From NCBI GenBank assembly GCA_949751835.1, contig CATKHK010000191.1:1-21326 (forward strand): a DNA stretch of 21,326 nucleotides. Reading direction: 5' to 3'. Under the pieces are notes generated by a model. It was not told the DNA's origin and did not search any database. It saw nothing but the letters and a program-made list of their open reading frames with translations. The DNA comes from Blepharisma japonicum. Lineage: Eukaryota > Ciliophora > Heterotrichea > Heterotrichida > Blepharismidae. Position numbers and translations under genes: made by a program. Of the stretch, positions 1-12,100 are shown piece after piece; position 1 is the first letter of the stretch, and the number at the start of each line of letters is the position of its first letter.

Positions 1-1792
1 TCATATTATACATTGCCTCATATTTATAAGAAAACAATTGATTGAACGTCTCCAAGCTAATAAACAGAACTCTTCCGTCACTAGAATAGCCTATCATAAA
101 TTTATCATCTTTTGTTATTATAACTCGCCCTATAGCTGGAGTACTACTTTTTAAGGAGTGTATCTTAATACTCTTTCTTCAGTTCCAGAAATTAATAGAG
201 CCATTCATAGTAATTACTATGATAATCTCTTCATTATGAGTTGCATTCATCGTATAAGTTTCATCATTTTCATAAATAATTGCAATTTCTTTTGTGGTGT
301 CCAAATCCCAAATTCTTGTTGTACTATTTTCAGCAATCCCTGCCAATGCGTTGGATTTAGATAAGTAGCATATATTCCTCGTCATAGAATCGTGGCCTTT
401 AAATTCTTTTATTATAGTCATGGATTCTAAATCCCACAAAAATAGCCGTTTTGCGCTTCCAGTAACAATAAATTTCCCATCAGGGCTAAAGCACCAGTCA
501 TACATTGGCTCATATAAATTTTTATCTAAAAATACAGTAGAAATGCTTCTGGTTGGGATATGGACTTTTGACATTGTTTCCCCTGATTTAACAAAAAAGT
601 TTTCATTATTTTGGACGTCAAAATAATCCACTTTCATAGTGGCAACGTCAGTGATTTCATCTGTCAAAAAATTTCATGTCTGAAAATGCTCACCATTTCT
701 AATTAAGACTGTAGATTCGTCTAAAGGCTCAGCACGCTCAGCTTCTATGGCTTTATGTGAATCGAAGATAGGATATAAAAGTGTATAAAATTTGCTATTG
801 GATCCACTTACATATATATGCTTATTATTTATATTGAGGCCAATGAATAAGATTGGAAAATCGTCAATGTTAATGGTTTCCCTAATTTGAAAGTTTTTTA
901 AATCGTAGAACTGCAAATTTTCTTTGTCTGGGAATATAATGAAATTTTCGTCATTAGTAATAGTGAAAATTCCTAGTTTGTTTTTAGTAATATTAATCTT
1001 TTGAATTTTTTCTAAATTACTAGCCTTGAAAATGAGTATTTGAGACTCATAACCAATTATAATTATGGATCCTTTAGAAGAATACTCGAGTTTTAAACTC
1101 TCTATGTCTATCGATGTTTCACCGATCTTTTCATTATCGCTTGATAAAGCTATTAATTGGCCGTTTGAAGAAATAAGAGCGATTTGGCCTTTGCTTGATA
1201 TAGAAAAATTCAAAAAATCGCCTGTGAATAAAGATTTTGTTTTATTGGGATCTGATAAATGGAATAATAAAATTTCATCACTAAAATGGACTAATAAACT
1301 TTTTTGGTCCAATTTTTTTTTAAAGCTAATTATATGCTTTCCTTCATCAAAAGACCAAAACTTGTTTAATTCCAGTGAAGGGATTTTAATAGTTAATATC
1401 TCGTTTGCTCTCGAAAAATATGCAATACTTTCGCTTTCTAATAAAACTAATGAAAATGCATCAGTTGATATTTTTTTTTCATCAAAGCTATGAGCTGAAG
1501 GGTTCAAGTAAAGAACTGTGCCTTCTTTTGTAGATGCTAAATAATGAATTCCATCTAAAAGTGGTACTATTTCTTGGACAGTGAAAGGGAGATTAAAAGA
1601 ACGAGGTAATTTTTTATCAAACTGAGCTGAAACGTCTATAATGGCTTGCTTAAGCGATAAAAGTTCTGGATCAGTCTTATTTTCTTGATAAACTTGAGAT
1701 GGTAGCGTAGTCATATGATTTTGCAGGTTAATTAGCTTTGAATAATCTTGCTCTTCATTAAGGAGTGGTTCAGAAAGAGCTAGGCTATCCAT
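1..1792 (-). CDS. WD40-repeat / beta-propeller protein (3' end beyond window)
   Basis: The minus-strand frame runs from ATG at 1792 to the window edge, 597 codons with no TAA or TAG. An in-frame TAA at 1793-1795 lies directly upstream, so this is the first possible Met. Two TGA codons are read as Trp: residue 373 (674-676) and residue 538 (179-181, within FWNW). A standard-code reading would cut the gene into pieces. Canonical WD units appear after about residue 430: CFSPDGKFIVTGS...LFLWDL, then FKGH...TTRIWDL, then a unit ending INFWN and another starting VIITKDDKFMIGYSSDG. The first 370 residues have weaker beta-propeller-like strands (SISSKGQIALISSNGQLIAL) after a polar N-terminus, so two propellers are likely. 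No signal peptide or membrane segment is visible, which suggests a cytosolic scaffold protein. The family is too general to assign a pathway. It is divergent from the gene at 3947, with a 2.15 kb spacer. Confidence 0.85.
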
Positions 1793-2631
1793 TTATATTG
1801 AATGAACTGATTAAGAATTGAAGAATTTTTGAAATTGAAATAATCATATTAGACTTTCTTGCTCACTAAATTCAATAAAAGACAAAGAATTTATTTTAGT
1901 CTTGCTACTTAATGGTCTAAACTCATATTCAGACACTCTGCGGCAGCATTTATTATTAATTACGATCCAAAGGCAAATTTAATGAAATTGAACTTAGAAA
2001 ATGTATTTTAAAAATTATAAGCTTATAATATGCATTAAAATCCTCTATGTAAGTTTTCCCATTATAATCAAAGAGTATTTCATATTGAGATAAAATTTTA
2101 TTAATTTTATATTTTATTTTATATAATCAAAATTTAATTACATAGGATAAATAAAACCTCTAATAAGAGTTGATCCTCAATTTTCAGAATTATTAAAAAA
2201 AAACTACTTTGGCGCATTTTGAATCAATTATTTAGTCATTTGAACATAGGCGATAATGTTTAAAGACCGTATTCACAATCCTGAATATTATTGTGAAAAA
2301 GCAAAATTAAATTTTTTCTTGGGAATTAAAAATATTTCAGCTGAGCAAAAGGACTAAAATTTAATTAGTTTTTCTGAATTTAATGAAGAACTATTTTTGA
2401 GTTAAATATTCAGAATTATTTTCTGAACAAAAGGGGAAAAGAAGTATTTCTTAGATTGTAGATAAAAGTTAAAAAAAGATGAAGAGAAAGCCTAAGTTTA
2501 TTTTATATGTCTTTATAAGCTTAAAGAATGAAATTATAGAATCTGCAAGCAATACAAACTTTTATTAAGCATCATTAATAGTTTTCAAAGGCTATTTGCC
2601 AGAGACTCTTATTTGAGGTTGAGCTTATTCC
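1793..2631. other. AT-rich spacer upstream of the WD40 gene
   Basis: This stretch is very AT-rich with many stops in all frames. It should hold the promoter of the minus-strand WD40 gene, but I recognise no specific element. The longest ATG-initiated plus-strand frame noticed (2256-2357, 33 codons) is too short to call. The same frame continues with lysine- and glutamate-rich stretches broken by TAA, which could be gene debris but is no better than chance. I see no tRNA. Confidence 0.5.
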
Positions 2632-3492
2632 CTAACTTAAGTCACAATCTTTTTTCACTAATTTATCATGAATAATTACTTTATCGCCTATGTGAAAAGC
2701 ATTATTTATTGACTCAACAGTATTCTTTCTTTTCTTTTCAGCATTCTCCATAACAGACAAATAAATATTTTCATCTAATGAAAAGAAAACAATAGCTGGT
2801 ACAAGCCAGCTATAGTATGCTTCCTGCTGCAATTATAATGCTGAATAAAAAGAAAAGATTGAAGCATGTATGCTTTAGTTGTCTTTATTTAAGCTATCCC
2901 CTCAACTGTAATATAAGTGGCGATGAAGATATTTGTTGTGATTCTCTACAGTACCTTGAGCTCCTGGAATGTAAGGTAAGCTGGTAATGTGTTTAATAGC
3001 ATATCTATTTCAAAAATCTCCAACTAAACAATTGCAAAATTCATCTCCATTATCACTTTGAATGATTGAAAGTAATTTAGGTCATGAATTTATTATGATT
3101 TCTAGACTGCTTATTACTTCTTCAGCTGATTTTGCTTTCAAAGTATGTGCTATAGCATTTTTCGAGAAATGATCAATCATATATAAAACATAATTAAATC
3201 TATACGCATCGCTTAACTCTTCAGTAAGTTTGAATAAATCTATTTGAATTCTTACCAAAGGTTTGCTAGACTTAATTTGGATTTTAACATTATGCTTTAC
3301 GTGCCTATGAAATTCGATTGAGCATGTAAAGCAATTTCCAATGTAATCTTAACAGAACCTACGAATTCCAATTCAGTATAACCTTGCTCTGTATCCAATT
3401 TCCATTTCCCTTAATATTCTATAATATGCTAAAAAACAAATCAATTTGTATCTGCAAGAAAGGAGGTATGAAATTTTCATCCTCTTTTTTAA
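2632..3492 (-). pseudogene. Retroviral-type (rve, DD35E) integrase relic
   Basis: The minus-strand frame from about 3492 down to 2635 contains a retroviral/Ty3-type integrase. In order: a C-terminal half zinc-finger-like segment (LYWIGI, then YIGNCFTC with C-x2-C), first catalytic Asp in QIDLF (3238-3240), YVLYMIDHFSK, second Asp in QSDNGDEF (3052-3054), and Glu in GTVENHN (2944-2946). Spacing is D-x61-D-x35-E, the classic D,D35E. A post-core HIGDKVIIHDKL (about 2650-2700) resembles the GDKV motif after the core in Ty3/Gypsy, GIN and Polinton integrases. TGA encodes the Trp of the family-conserved YW motif (3373-3375) and other Trps, so it decayed in, or was adapted to, the host code. In-frame stops: TAA at 3349-3351, 2875-2877 and 2833-2835, and TAG at 2632-2634, but no frameshift between core and tail. 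The usual His pair of the zinc finger is not visible. No reverse transcriptase, LTRs or terminal inverted repeats were found. Called a relic because stops interrupt it. Confidence 0.85.
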
Positions 3493-3946
3493 TTAAAAAA
3501 ACTATCAGGATATAAATGTGCTACCGCGTCTAAAAATGATGAAATTACGATACCAAGTAGAGCTTGCAAATAAATAAAAGATTATAATTTATAATTAGAA
3601 TTAAGTGCAATTTTTACTTCTAATTTCTCTTTATATCTGAAATTCTATATTGAAAACATTATTTTAATAAGAAAATTAAAAATACTAAAAAATTCGCTTA
3701 AGGCCATGAGAAAAATCGATTTAGAGCTAATTGCACTTTTGTAAGAAGCTAATACATTCTGGGTTGCTATCAAACAACTTTTTATGGAAAGGCTCTTCTC
3801 TCAGAAAAGCGCAAGTCCAAGCTCTTAAAATTTAAGATAGATCATAAATAATTTTACATCAAAAATTTTATAATATTCCTAAAGACTGTTGAATAAATGG
3901 AGCTTCATTTGATAAGATATTTTTTAATTTTCTAAAATATAATTTA
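3493..3946. other. Spacer upstream of the giant gene
   Basis: AT-rich DNA of about 450 bp between the integrase relic and the ATG at 3947. It must contain the promoter of the plus-strand giant gene. I see no recognisable core element, RNA gene or repeat. Short coding-like pieces on the minus strand near 3500-3560 may be further upstream parts of the integrase element in a shifted frame, but this is not firm. Confidence 0.4.
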
Positions 3947-4003
3947 ATGAGGATGAAGGTTTATTTCTTTATAGTCTCTCTCCTAGCTTTGGCGGTATCT
4001 CAA
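3947..4003 (+). other. Signal peptide coding segment
   Basis: The first 19 codons encode MRMKVYFFIVSLLALAVSQ: a short basic n-region, an uninterrupted hydrophobic core and a small/polar end just before the first Cys. This predicts ER entry and an extracellular N-terminus for the giant protein, and supports the start at 3947 or 3953. Confidence 0.8.
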
Positions 4004-7000
4004 TGCTGCTTATTTTGTGATCCTTTTTCTTGTGCAGCTTCCTGCACTCTCTGCTCAACTGGCTACAGTCTGATAGGGAATTTACTCTGTGTGGAAACTT
4101 GCCCAACTAACTCAGTATCTTCCTCAATCCCAATCCCATCCTGTTCATCCCCATTTGGCCAAATATTTATTATTGACTTTACAACTCAGAAAGACCTTAC
4201 TACAAAAACAATTGGTAGTTTTTCAACCCCTTCCAATCTTCAGTTTGATGATTCAAGCCAAAATACTCCGCTCCCTACTTTAGATAGAGGATTTTATTTT
4301 GCAGACACTTCCAGTGTAGAAAATTCTAATAATTATATCCCTAGTTATCTATTTACGATGAATATTTGAATTTTCCCTATTTCTTCTACTGGCATTATTT
4401 TTTGTGCTAAAATTGGAGTTTTAGAATATATTAAAATCGAAACTTTATCTGGCAATTATTATATGAGTTTATTATTGAAAAATCAACTCGATTCTGGGAA
4501 TAATTATTTAGTATCTATTCAAGGACTTAGATTAAGCAATACTTGAGAATCGGTGACTTTTCAATATATTCAAACAACTTATAATTCAATTGATTTACAA
4601 ATTATTATAAATAGCGCTCCAACATTACTTACTATTTCAGGCAAAGAAGCAAATTTCCCTAATGGGAGCTACGATTGAGTGATAGGAGACTCAACAAATT
4701 CTTTTCAAGGCTTTATTTATTGAATCCAAGTTAATAGTGATAATACGATTTATTTTCCTACAATTAGTCCTCCAGTCTGCTTAAATTCTAATTGATGGGA
4801 TGGCTCAAGCTGCAGATTATGTGAATCTTGTCAAAGTTGGCCATGGTGTGTTAGAAGTGAGAATTGTTTAATATGTAAAAGCTTGGATTGCATAGCTTGC
4901 AATGGATATGAAATGTCAATGTGCACAAGCTGCAACACTGGATTAGTTCCAGGATGTTGTGATGCTTTATGTGATAGCTGTAGTCAAACTTGGAGCTGCA
5001 ACATTTGCAAAGTTGGAAAATTTTTAATTAATGGAGTCTGCTTAAATTCTTGCCCTTATGGTTTTGGAAACTGTGCTATAAATGATGGACTCTTGGATTC
5101 AACTGATTTTAATGTGCCTTTTTCAGGTAGCTATGGGATTTTTATAACTGGCACTGACGTTTCAAGCTATCAATTTTTTAATTCACCAGAAACTATAGAT
5201 CCTGTGCCATCTCAAAATCGGGGTCTCTATTTTTCATCTGGGAAATATTTAGCAGGTGCTATTGATCTTTCTCACACATTTACAATCTCCTTATGAATCA
5301 AGCCTGAATCTGGAGATATTTTGGGAAACTCATATGGAAACCTTAAAATTTCATCAGCAGGTTCAGTTAATTTGGCATTAGTATCGTGAGATAATATAGC
5401 GACTGCCAATTTATCTAACACAGCCTCTATAGCAGCTTCGATTTGAAATTATCTCTCTTTTTCAGTTAATTTTTCCAATAAACAAACAACACTTATTGTA
5501 TATTCCAATAATTCTCCTTCCGCACCAAATTCATTAAGCAATTATTTATTCAGGCCTTCTAGCAATGATCAATTATTTATTGGAAAGAGTTTTTCTGATA
5601 ATTATAATGGGTTTGTCAGTTATTTTAAGCTATGGGGAGGGGTTATTATTGATTTTTCTAGAGAAATGGAAGATGGAGGGTGCGGAGCTGGGAATGGGAT
5701 AAACTGCTTGTGGAACTGCGGATTTTTATTTTGAGGATCAGCCTGTAATGCATGCGATGAAGAATGCACACTTGGATGTGTTTTAAATGGAAATTGTAGT
5801 ATCTGCGATGATAATTTATGCCAAACTTGTAGCTCCTTTAGCAGTGGAAGCTGTAGTCAATGCATAACAAATGCATCTGGAAACCCATGTGAATGTAATG
5901 CAGGATATTATAAGCCAGCTGGGCTATCTATATGCAGCCAATGTGATACTTCTTGCTCCACATGCTCTGGGGCAGGCTATTATTCATGCACTATCTGCAC
6001 ATCAGGAACATATCTGCTTAGAGGCATATGCATGCCTTCTTGCCCATCAGAGTATTCTCAAGACAGCTCACTAAATAAATGCGTCCAAATAACAGACCTG
6101 GTGGTAGAATTAACCTTCAATGAAATTATCCTTCTGGATACAATTTCTGGCTTTCAAGTTGGCTCACTTAGCAATAATTTGTACCCAAGCTATGATGCCA
6201 ATGACCCTATTCCTTCTTATAATAGAGGATATTATTTCAAATCCTCGAGCTATTTGACAAGTCCAGGAAAATATATGTCACCATTTTTATCTTTGAATTT
6301 TTGGATATACCCAACATCTGGAGGTACTCTATTCAGAAAGGCTTCCACGCCAAATTGCATTTCAATCTTAATTACAGGGACCGGTATACCATCAGCTTCA
6401 TTAACTTTATCTGATGCTTCCACAATTAGTATATTAGGGACTTCTTCACTGCTAAATAATTGACAATATTTATCGATAGTTGGGTTTGTCTCTTTGGGTA
6501 AAACTAGCTTGATTATATACGCTAATAATGTTCTCTCAGCCCTATCAACATCATCAAATTTAGCATATTTAAAAGATTCAGGAAGCATGTATATCGGAAG
6601 CTCATCGGGAGGTTTTGTAGGATTTTTATGGAGTTTTTCAGCATATAATGACGATGCTCAATATAGTGTTGATTGAAATATAGCGGGATGTGGAGGCTCT
6701 CCATGTCCTAATGGAATAGTATTTCCGATGTGTTTATTCCTTACGTATTTAGACACTTCTACTTCAACTTGTATGAATTGCCTTAGTGGATGTGCAAGAG
6801 GCTGCAGAAATGGCATATCATGTGGACTGTGCCGAATGCCAGCATGCAATAGCTGCCTATCATTTTTGGGTCCATGCACTTCATGTGTTTCCAATGCAAT
6901 ACCAGACGGAAATGGAGGATGTGTTTGCATCGATTCGTATTTTTGGTACCCAAGTAACCTTGCCTGCGAATGATGTGACAGATACTGCAAAAAATGCCTT

Positions 7001-9172
7001 GGCACTACTCTTTATGAGTGTTCAGAGTGTATTACTGGGACTTATCTTGTTGGATCGATTTGCTTGCTCAGCTGCCCATATGGGTTTGGTGCTGGCTGCT
7101 CTCCTGTATTTACTCCAATAATCAACCAATGATTTAAATCAGGACTACAGTTAAATTATGGATTATTCCAAAATAAAATGGATACAAATCGCTATAACTT
7201 TTTTAAGACTCTTGATAGCAATGATGCGGTGACTCCAGTTCAGAGAGGATTATTTATAAACGAAGCTATATACTTGCAGACTGACATTATTTACTTGAAC
7301 CATGATATTTCAGTTGGAGCCTGGGTTAATGCGTTAGTTCATGGCAACTTAATAACTTATTACGGGACGATGTATAACTATGATTTTGTGTTTTCTACTG
7401 ACGGTTCTTTATTGTATCAACTTAATAATAGATGGGCGGGTAAGTTTAAATATTCATTATCTGCAGCAACAGTACCGAATGATGCGTGATATTATTTATC
7501 ATTTACTATGAGTTATGGATTCGATAGTGCTATCATAAAAGTGTATGTGAATGGAAATCCAGTATCTACTGTAACTAACATTGACGTAATATACAGGCCA
7601 CTTTGGATAAGTTACCTTAGAATTAATGCTTATTATAACTGCTTTACAGGGTATATTTATTCATTGCAATTATGACTCACGCTAGTTAGTGATTTTTCTT
7701 CATGAATTAACGATAAAATTTGTGGAGCTGGACTTAATAGTTCATGCCTAACTCCCTATACTTCTGCTTTATATAATGATGCTACAAGCTGTACTACTTG
7801 CGATAGTTCTCTATCTGGCTGTCTTAGAAATATTCTTTGCAATCAATGTGATGATCCTCTGTGCGCTTCATGCACTAATTTTAGCCCAGGATCATGCTCT
7901 GTCTGCGTAGCCAATGCTGCAGGCGCTCCTTCCCAAACATGCTCTTGCAATGATGGCTACCTTGCAACTTTTAATTATCTTTGCTGGGCATGCCCTATTG
8001 GCTGTAGGAAATGCTTAAGCTTGAATTATAATTCTTGTGCATTATGCATTTCAGGATATTATTTAAACAACGGCATTTGCTATTTACAATGCCCTACTGG
8101 CTATGCTATGAACCCTTCTACAAGTACCTGCGATCTCACAGCTTCGACTCTATTTTCTGTAGATTTCTACAGTCTGATTAAGCTTGACACTATTGGATCG
8201 CTCACAATAGGAAATAACAACACAAACAAATACCCTGACTATGATTCTAACGATCCTATGCCTGCTATAAAGCGTGGATACTATTTTTCTGGCAACAGCT
8301 CAGTATCAACGCCATTTATGTTTGGGAATAGTTTTACAATTTCATTATGAATTAAAGCGCTTGGAGGGGGTTATCTTCTTGCCAAATATAACACTGATTA
8401 CATATTGCAAATGAAAATAAAAGCTTCAGGCCAAGCTTATTTCAATATCACATTTTACAGTTATTGAACCACAGTTTGGTTGGATTCTAGCTCTACTCAA
8501 AGTGTGCTTAACTCATGGAATTTTCTTGCATTGACTGCGAACTTAATGTCTGACGTTTCACAAATATCAAATCTAAATACTTATGGATCAACTACACTTA
8601 ATTTATATATCAATGGCTTTTCAGCTAGCACGGTTTTTGCTCAGCTTTCTTATATAAAAGACACAAGCTCTGGATTGCTTTATATAGGAAGCGATTCGTC
8701 GATGAGTAATGGTTTCAATGGATTTATTGATAGAATTATTATATATCCAGACTCATTTAGTTATGGATTGGACTATGCTAATGCTGGATGCAATGGATCA
8801 TGCTCTAGGTGTCCTAGCAATTTAGTTTGCCTTAGCGACTGCTTAATAAATTCATATCCAAATAGTGGCTGCGGAAACTGTTTGCCAACTTGCACTAGTG
8901 GCTGTGTAAATGGCTCAACTTGCAGTCTATGCAAGCAAAGCATCTGCTTATCATGTGAAGATTTCATGGGGCCTTGCTTAGCATGTATACCTAATGCGTA
9001 CTTAGAAAATGGCATTTGCTATTGTAACACAGATGCATATTATAACAGCTCGCTACAAAGTTGCCAATCTTGTTCTGACGCTTGATGATTTTTATGTGAA
9101 ACTTGCAATTTTGCGGTAGGAATTTTCTGCATATTTGAATGTCCGTATGGCTTTACTTCACCTCATTGCTAA
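3947..9172 (+). CDS. Giant Cys-rich / LamG-repeat surface protein, N-terminal portion
   Basis: A frame of 1,741 codons from ATG 3947 (second Met two codons later) to TAA 9170-9172, reading many TGA as Trp. Residues 1-19 form a signal peptide with a long hydrophobic core (FFIVSLLALAV) followed by a Cys cluster. Next come LamG/ConA-like (Laminin_G_3-type) beta-sandwich modules. Each has an anchor of type DPIPxxNRGYYFSS, a strand FTISLW, and an end motif such as GFIDRIIIY or FQGFIYW. Anchors are at 4283, 5216, 6221, 7241 and 8270. Between modules lie growth-factor-receptor-type Cys-rich segments with many C-x2-C pairs (for example CSICDDNLCQTC). The Trp in FTISLW is encoded by TGA in modules 2 and 5, a position where Trp is structurally expected. 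The same frame resumes directly after the TAA with an equivalent module, so this is probably the N-terminal 43% of one protein. Alternatives are a true shorter secreted protein or an assembly error. Ligand and function are unknown; an extracellular adhesive or receptor role is inferred. Confidence 0.85.
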
Positions 9173-12100
9173 AATGTGACAACCCCTGTAGTTGACCAAA
9201 TTTTTTATGGAGATTTTGCAGGAAACTATGGGATTTTTATAACAGGCTCAAGCGCAGACTCTTATAATTTTTTTAATTCGCCTGAATCTATTGATCCCTC
9301 TCCTGCGTTGAATAGAGGACTTTATTTTTCTTCTGGCCAATATTTATATTCAAGTGTGGAGGTCTATCTTTCACATAGCTTTTCGATGGGGGTTTGAGTA
9401 TATGCCATTACAAATGGAGATATCATATATAAGGAAACTTATCTGACTTTATCATCTAATGGGCAATTAACCATTTGACTAGAAGATCAATATCGATCTG
9501 CAACTTCAGCCACATCTCCAGCTATCCCATCTCTTTCTGGTTGAAATTATATATCATTTACAGTTTTTTCGTACATTACAACAACCACTATCACAGTTTA
9601 TTTAAATAATATTATAACGACACCTGTTACTGCTGATAGCAAAATATTCCGAGATCAAATATCGAAAGCATTGTATATTGGAAAAAATACAACTGCTAAT
9701 TTTCAAGGGTTTATTTATTGGTTTACATTATGAAATGTTCCGAATTCTGATTTTTCTTCACAAGTGAATAATTTGTGTGGAGAAGGGTTAGGCAAAAGTT
9801 GCTTGTGAACATGTGATATAAATAATTATTATGCAGGATCTTCTTGTAGTAGTTGCAGCTCGTGCAGTTTAGGATGCAGAAGAAGCCAGAATTGCAATAT
9901 TTGCTATGATCAATTATGCGCAGTTTGTAATGGGTTTGATTCAGATGATTGCGTTAGCTGTACTTCTCATTCTACCCTTACAGCAGGAATATGTGCTTGC
10001 GATTCAAATTATGTTGTTTCAGCAGATGGAATTTCATGCATATGAGCCTGCACAATTGGATGTGCAAGTTGCACCGGATATTTAGTATACAATCAATGCA
10101 CAGCTTGCAAAGCGAATTATTTCCTGCTTAATAATCAATGTTTTCTCTCATGTCCAACAGGCTACACACAAGATACCTCTTTAAATCAGTGTACAAATCT
10201 TTCTGCAGCTCCTATAATTTCATTAGCTTTACAAAATTTAATTTATTTGGATTCAGTGGATATTTTTACAGTAGGCTCATCTCCAGATCCTTATCCTAAT
10301 TTTGACTCATCTGATCCTATTCCTTCAATAAATAGAGGCTATTATTTTTCTTCAGGAAAATACATGACTTCAGCTACAAATCTTATTATAAGTCCGTGGT
10401 ATACAATAACTATATGGGCAAAGCCAATTTCTTTTGGAGCTGTAATATCACAATTCTATGGATCTACTTTAATTATGGGTATTTCAGTTGATTTAAATGG
10501 ATGTATGGCATTCAACATAGCATTACAAGATGCATCAACAATAACAATTTCTGAAACAGAAAATTTATTCAGCGCTTGACATAATATAGTGTTTTATGGA
10601 AATATTATAAATGCGTACACTTTAGTCTACTACATATTAGATGGAAATTCAATATCAAGCTTATCAAGTACTCACAAACAGCCATTTATTAGCCAAGGGC
10701 AGGCTATTATAGGAAAGCAAAGCCTTAATGATTCATTTACTGGATTTCTGTGAAGTCTAAAGATATATAATGATAATTCACATGCTCTAAGTGAATGAAT
10801 AATATCTGGATGCTTGAATGGATGCATAAGCTGTCCATCAGAAAAATTATGCCCTGATTCTTGCGATTTTGGAACATTTTATTCATCTAGCTGCAATACT
10901 TGCTCAGCAAGCTGTAGTTTATATGGCTGTAGGTCCACATTCACTTGCAGATTATGCAAGCAAAAGGAGTGTCTAGCCTGTAATGAATTTGATGGAGATT
11001 GCAGCTCTTGCATTGCAAATGCTTCATTAAATAATGGAAACTGTGCTTGCAACTCTAATTCAATATGAATTCAATCATCAGAAACTTGTGAAATATGCGA
11101 CCGTCTTTGCAGAAACTGTGCTGGAAGCTTTTATTTTGAGTGCATTGCCTGCATAGCTACAGAAACTTTAGTAGAAACTGTGTGTTTGCACCAGTTTCCA
11201 ACTGGATTCAGTAATTCAGGCTGAGAAAACCCTTCATTTCAAATAGTTGATGTCGCTTTATATGATACTTTTCAAGGAAATTATGGAATTTTCGATGTAG
11301 GCTTTAATTCAAGCACCTATTATTTTTTTAATAATCCTGACGCTGATGATCCAATCCCAGCTGTTTCCAGAGGACTCTACTTTTCAAATGGAAAATTCTT
11401 AAAAAGCTCGGCATCTTTATATTTGTTTTCTAGTTTTTCTTTGGGACTGTGAATTCTTGTAGAAAATGCTGGGGACATATTGGAAAAGCAAAATAGCTTT
11501 ACTATAAGTAGTGACGGCCAAATATCAATTAATTTACAAAATCCATTACAAGAAATTAGTTTAATTGCTACACCGTCAAATAGCTTTACTGGATGGAATT
11601 TTTTATCAATTTCAATAAATTATCAAAATGGTGGATCCACTATTATAAGTTATATCAATAATGCTCCAAGCACTCCAGCAGTTTTTGATAATAAAATATT
11701 CCGAGATACTACTAGTTCTATGCTTATTCTAGGAAAAAGTTCATTTAACTCTTTATTTTCAGGGTTTTTATATTGGATAACTATTTGAAATACAGCAATT
11801 AATGATTTTTCAGAAATTAATAATTTATGTGGAGCTGGAATGGGGTATAGCTGTTTATGAAATTGTAATATAAATCAATATTACACTGGAACAGTATGTA
11901 GCACTTGCAGTGCTTGCCTGTTTGGGTGTCGAAGATTTAATTCTTGCAATATTTGCTATGATAATCTTTGTAGCATCTGCAAATCTTTTAATTCTGGAGA
12001 ATGCACTGATTGTGTAGCAAATGCCAGTCTTCTCGCCGGAGGAGTTTGCGGGTGCAATGCTAACTACATTCCATCAGCTGATGGATTTTCTTGCATTTGG

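Noticed and set aside
1065-1493. Plus-strand ORF of 142 codons opposite the WD40 gene
   Set aside because: Antisense to a frame with consistent beta-propeller sequence; the composition looks like a mirror image of it.
2627-2635. CCCTAACTT as a possible internal telomere repeat or telomerase template
   Set aside because: A single partial match; a template would need about one and a half repeat units.
6250-7005. Minus-strand and other-frame ORFs opposite the giant gene (also 8773-9015, 13284-13493, 14518-14703)
   Set aside because: They lie within the Cys-rich/LamG coding frame and have no domain-like features; they are shadows of that frame.
9141-9191. A 51-nt GT-AG intron that would remove the in-frame TAA at 9170
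   Set aside because: It would delete the conserved CPYGF motif that other Cys-rich modules keep, and is far longer than the 15-16 nt introns known from Blepharisma.
9176-9191. A 16-nt GTGACAACCCCTGTAG intron
   Set aside because: It starts after the TAA, so it does not remove it, and splicing it would shift the frame out of the clearly coding module 6.
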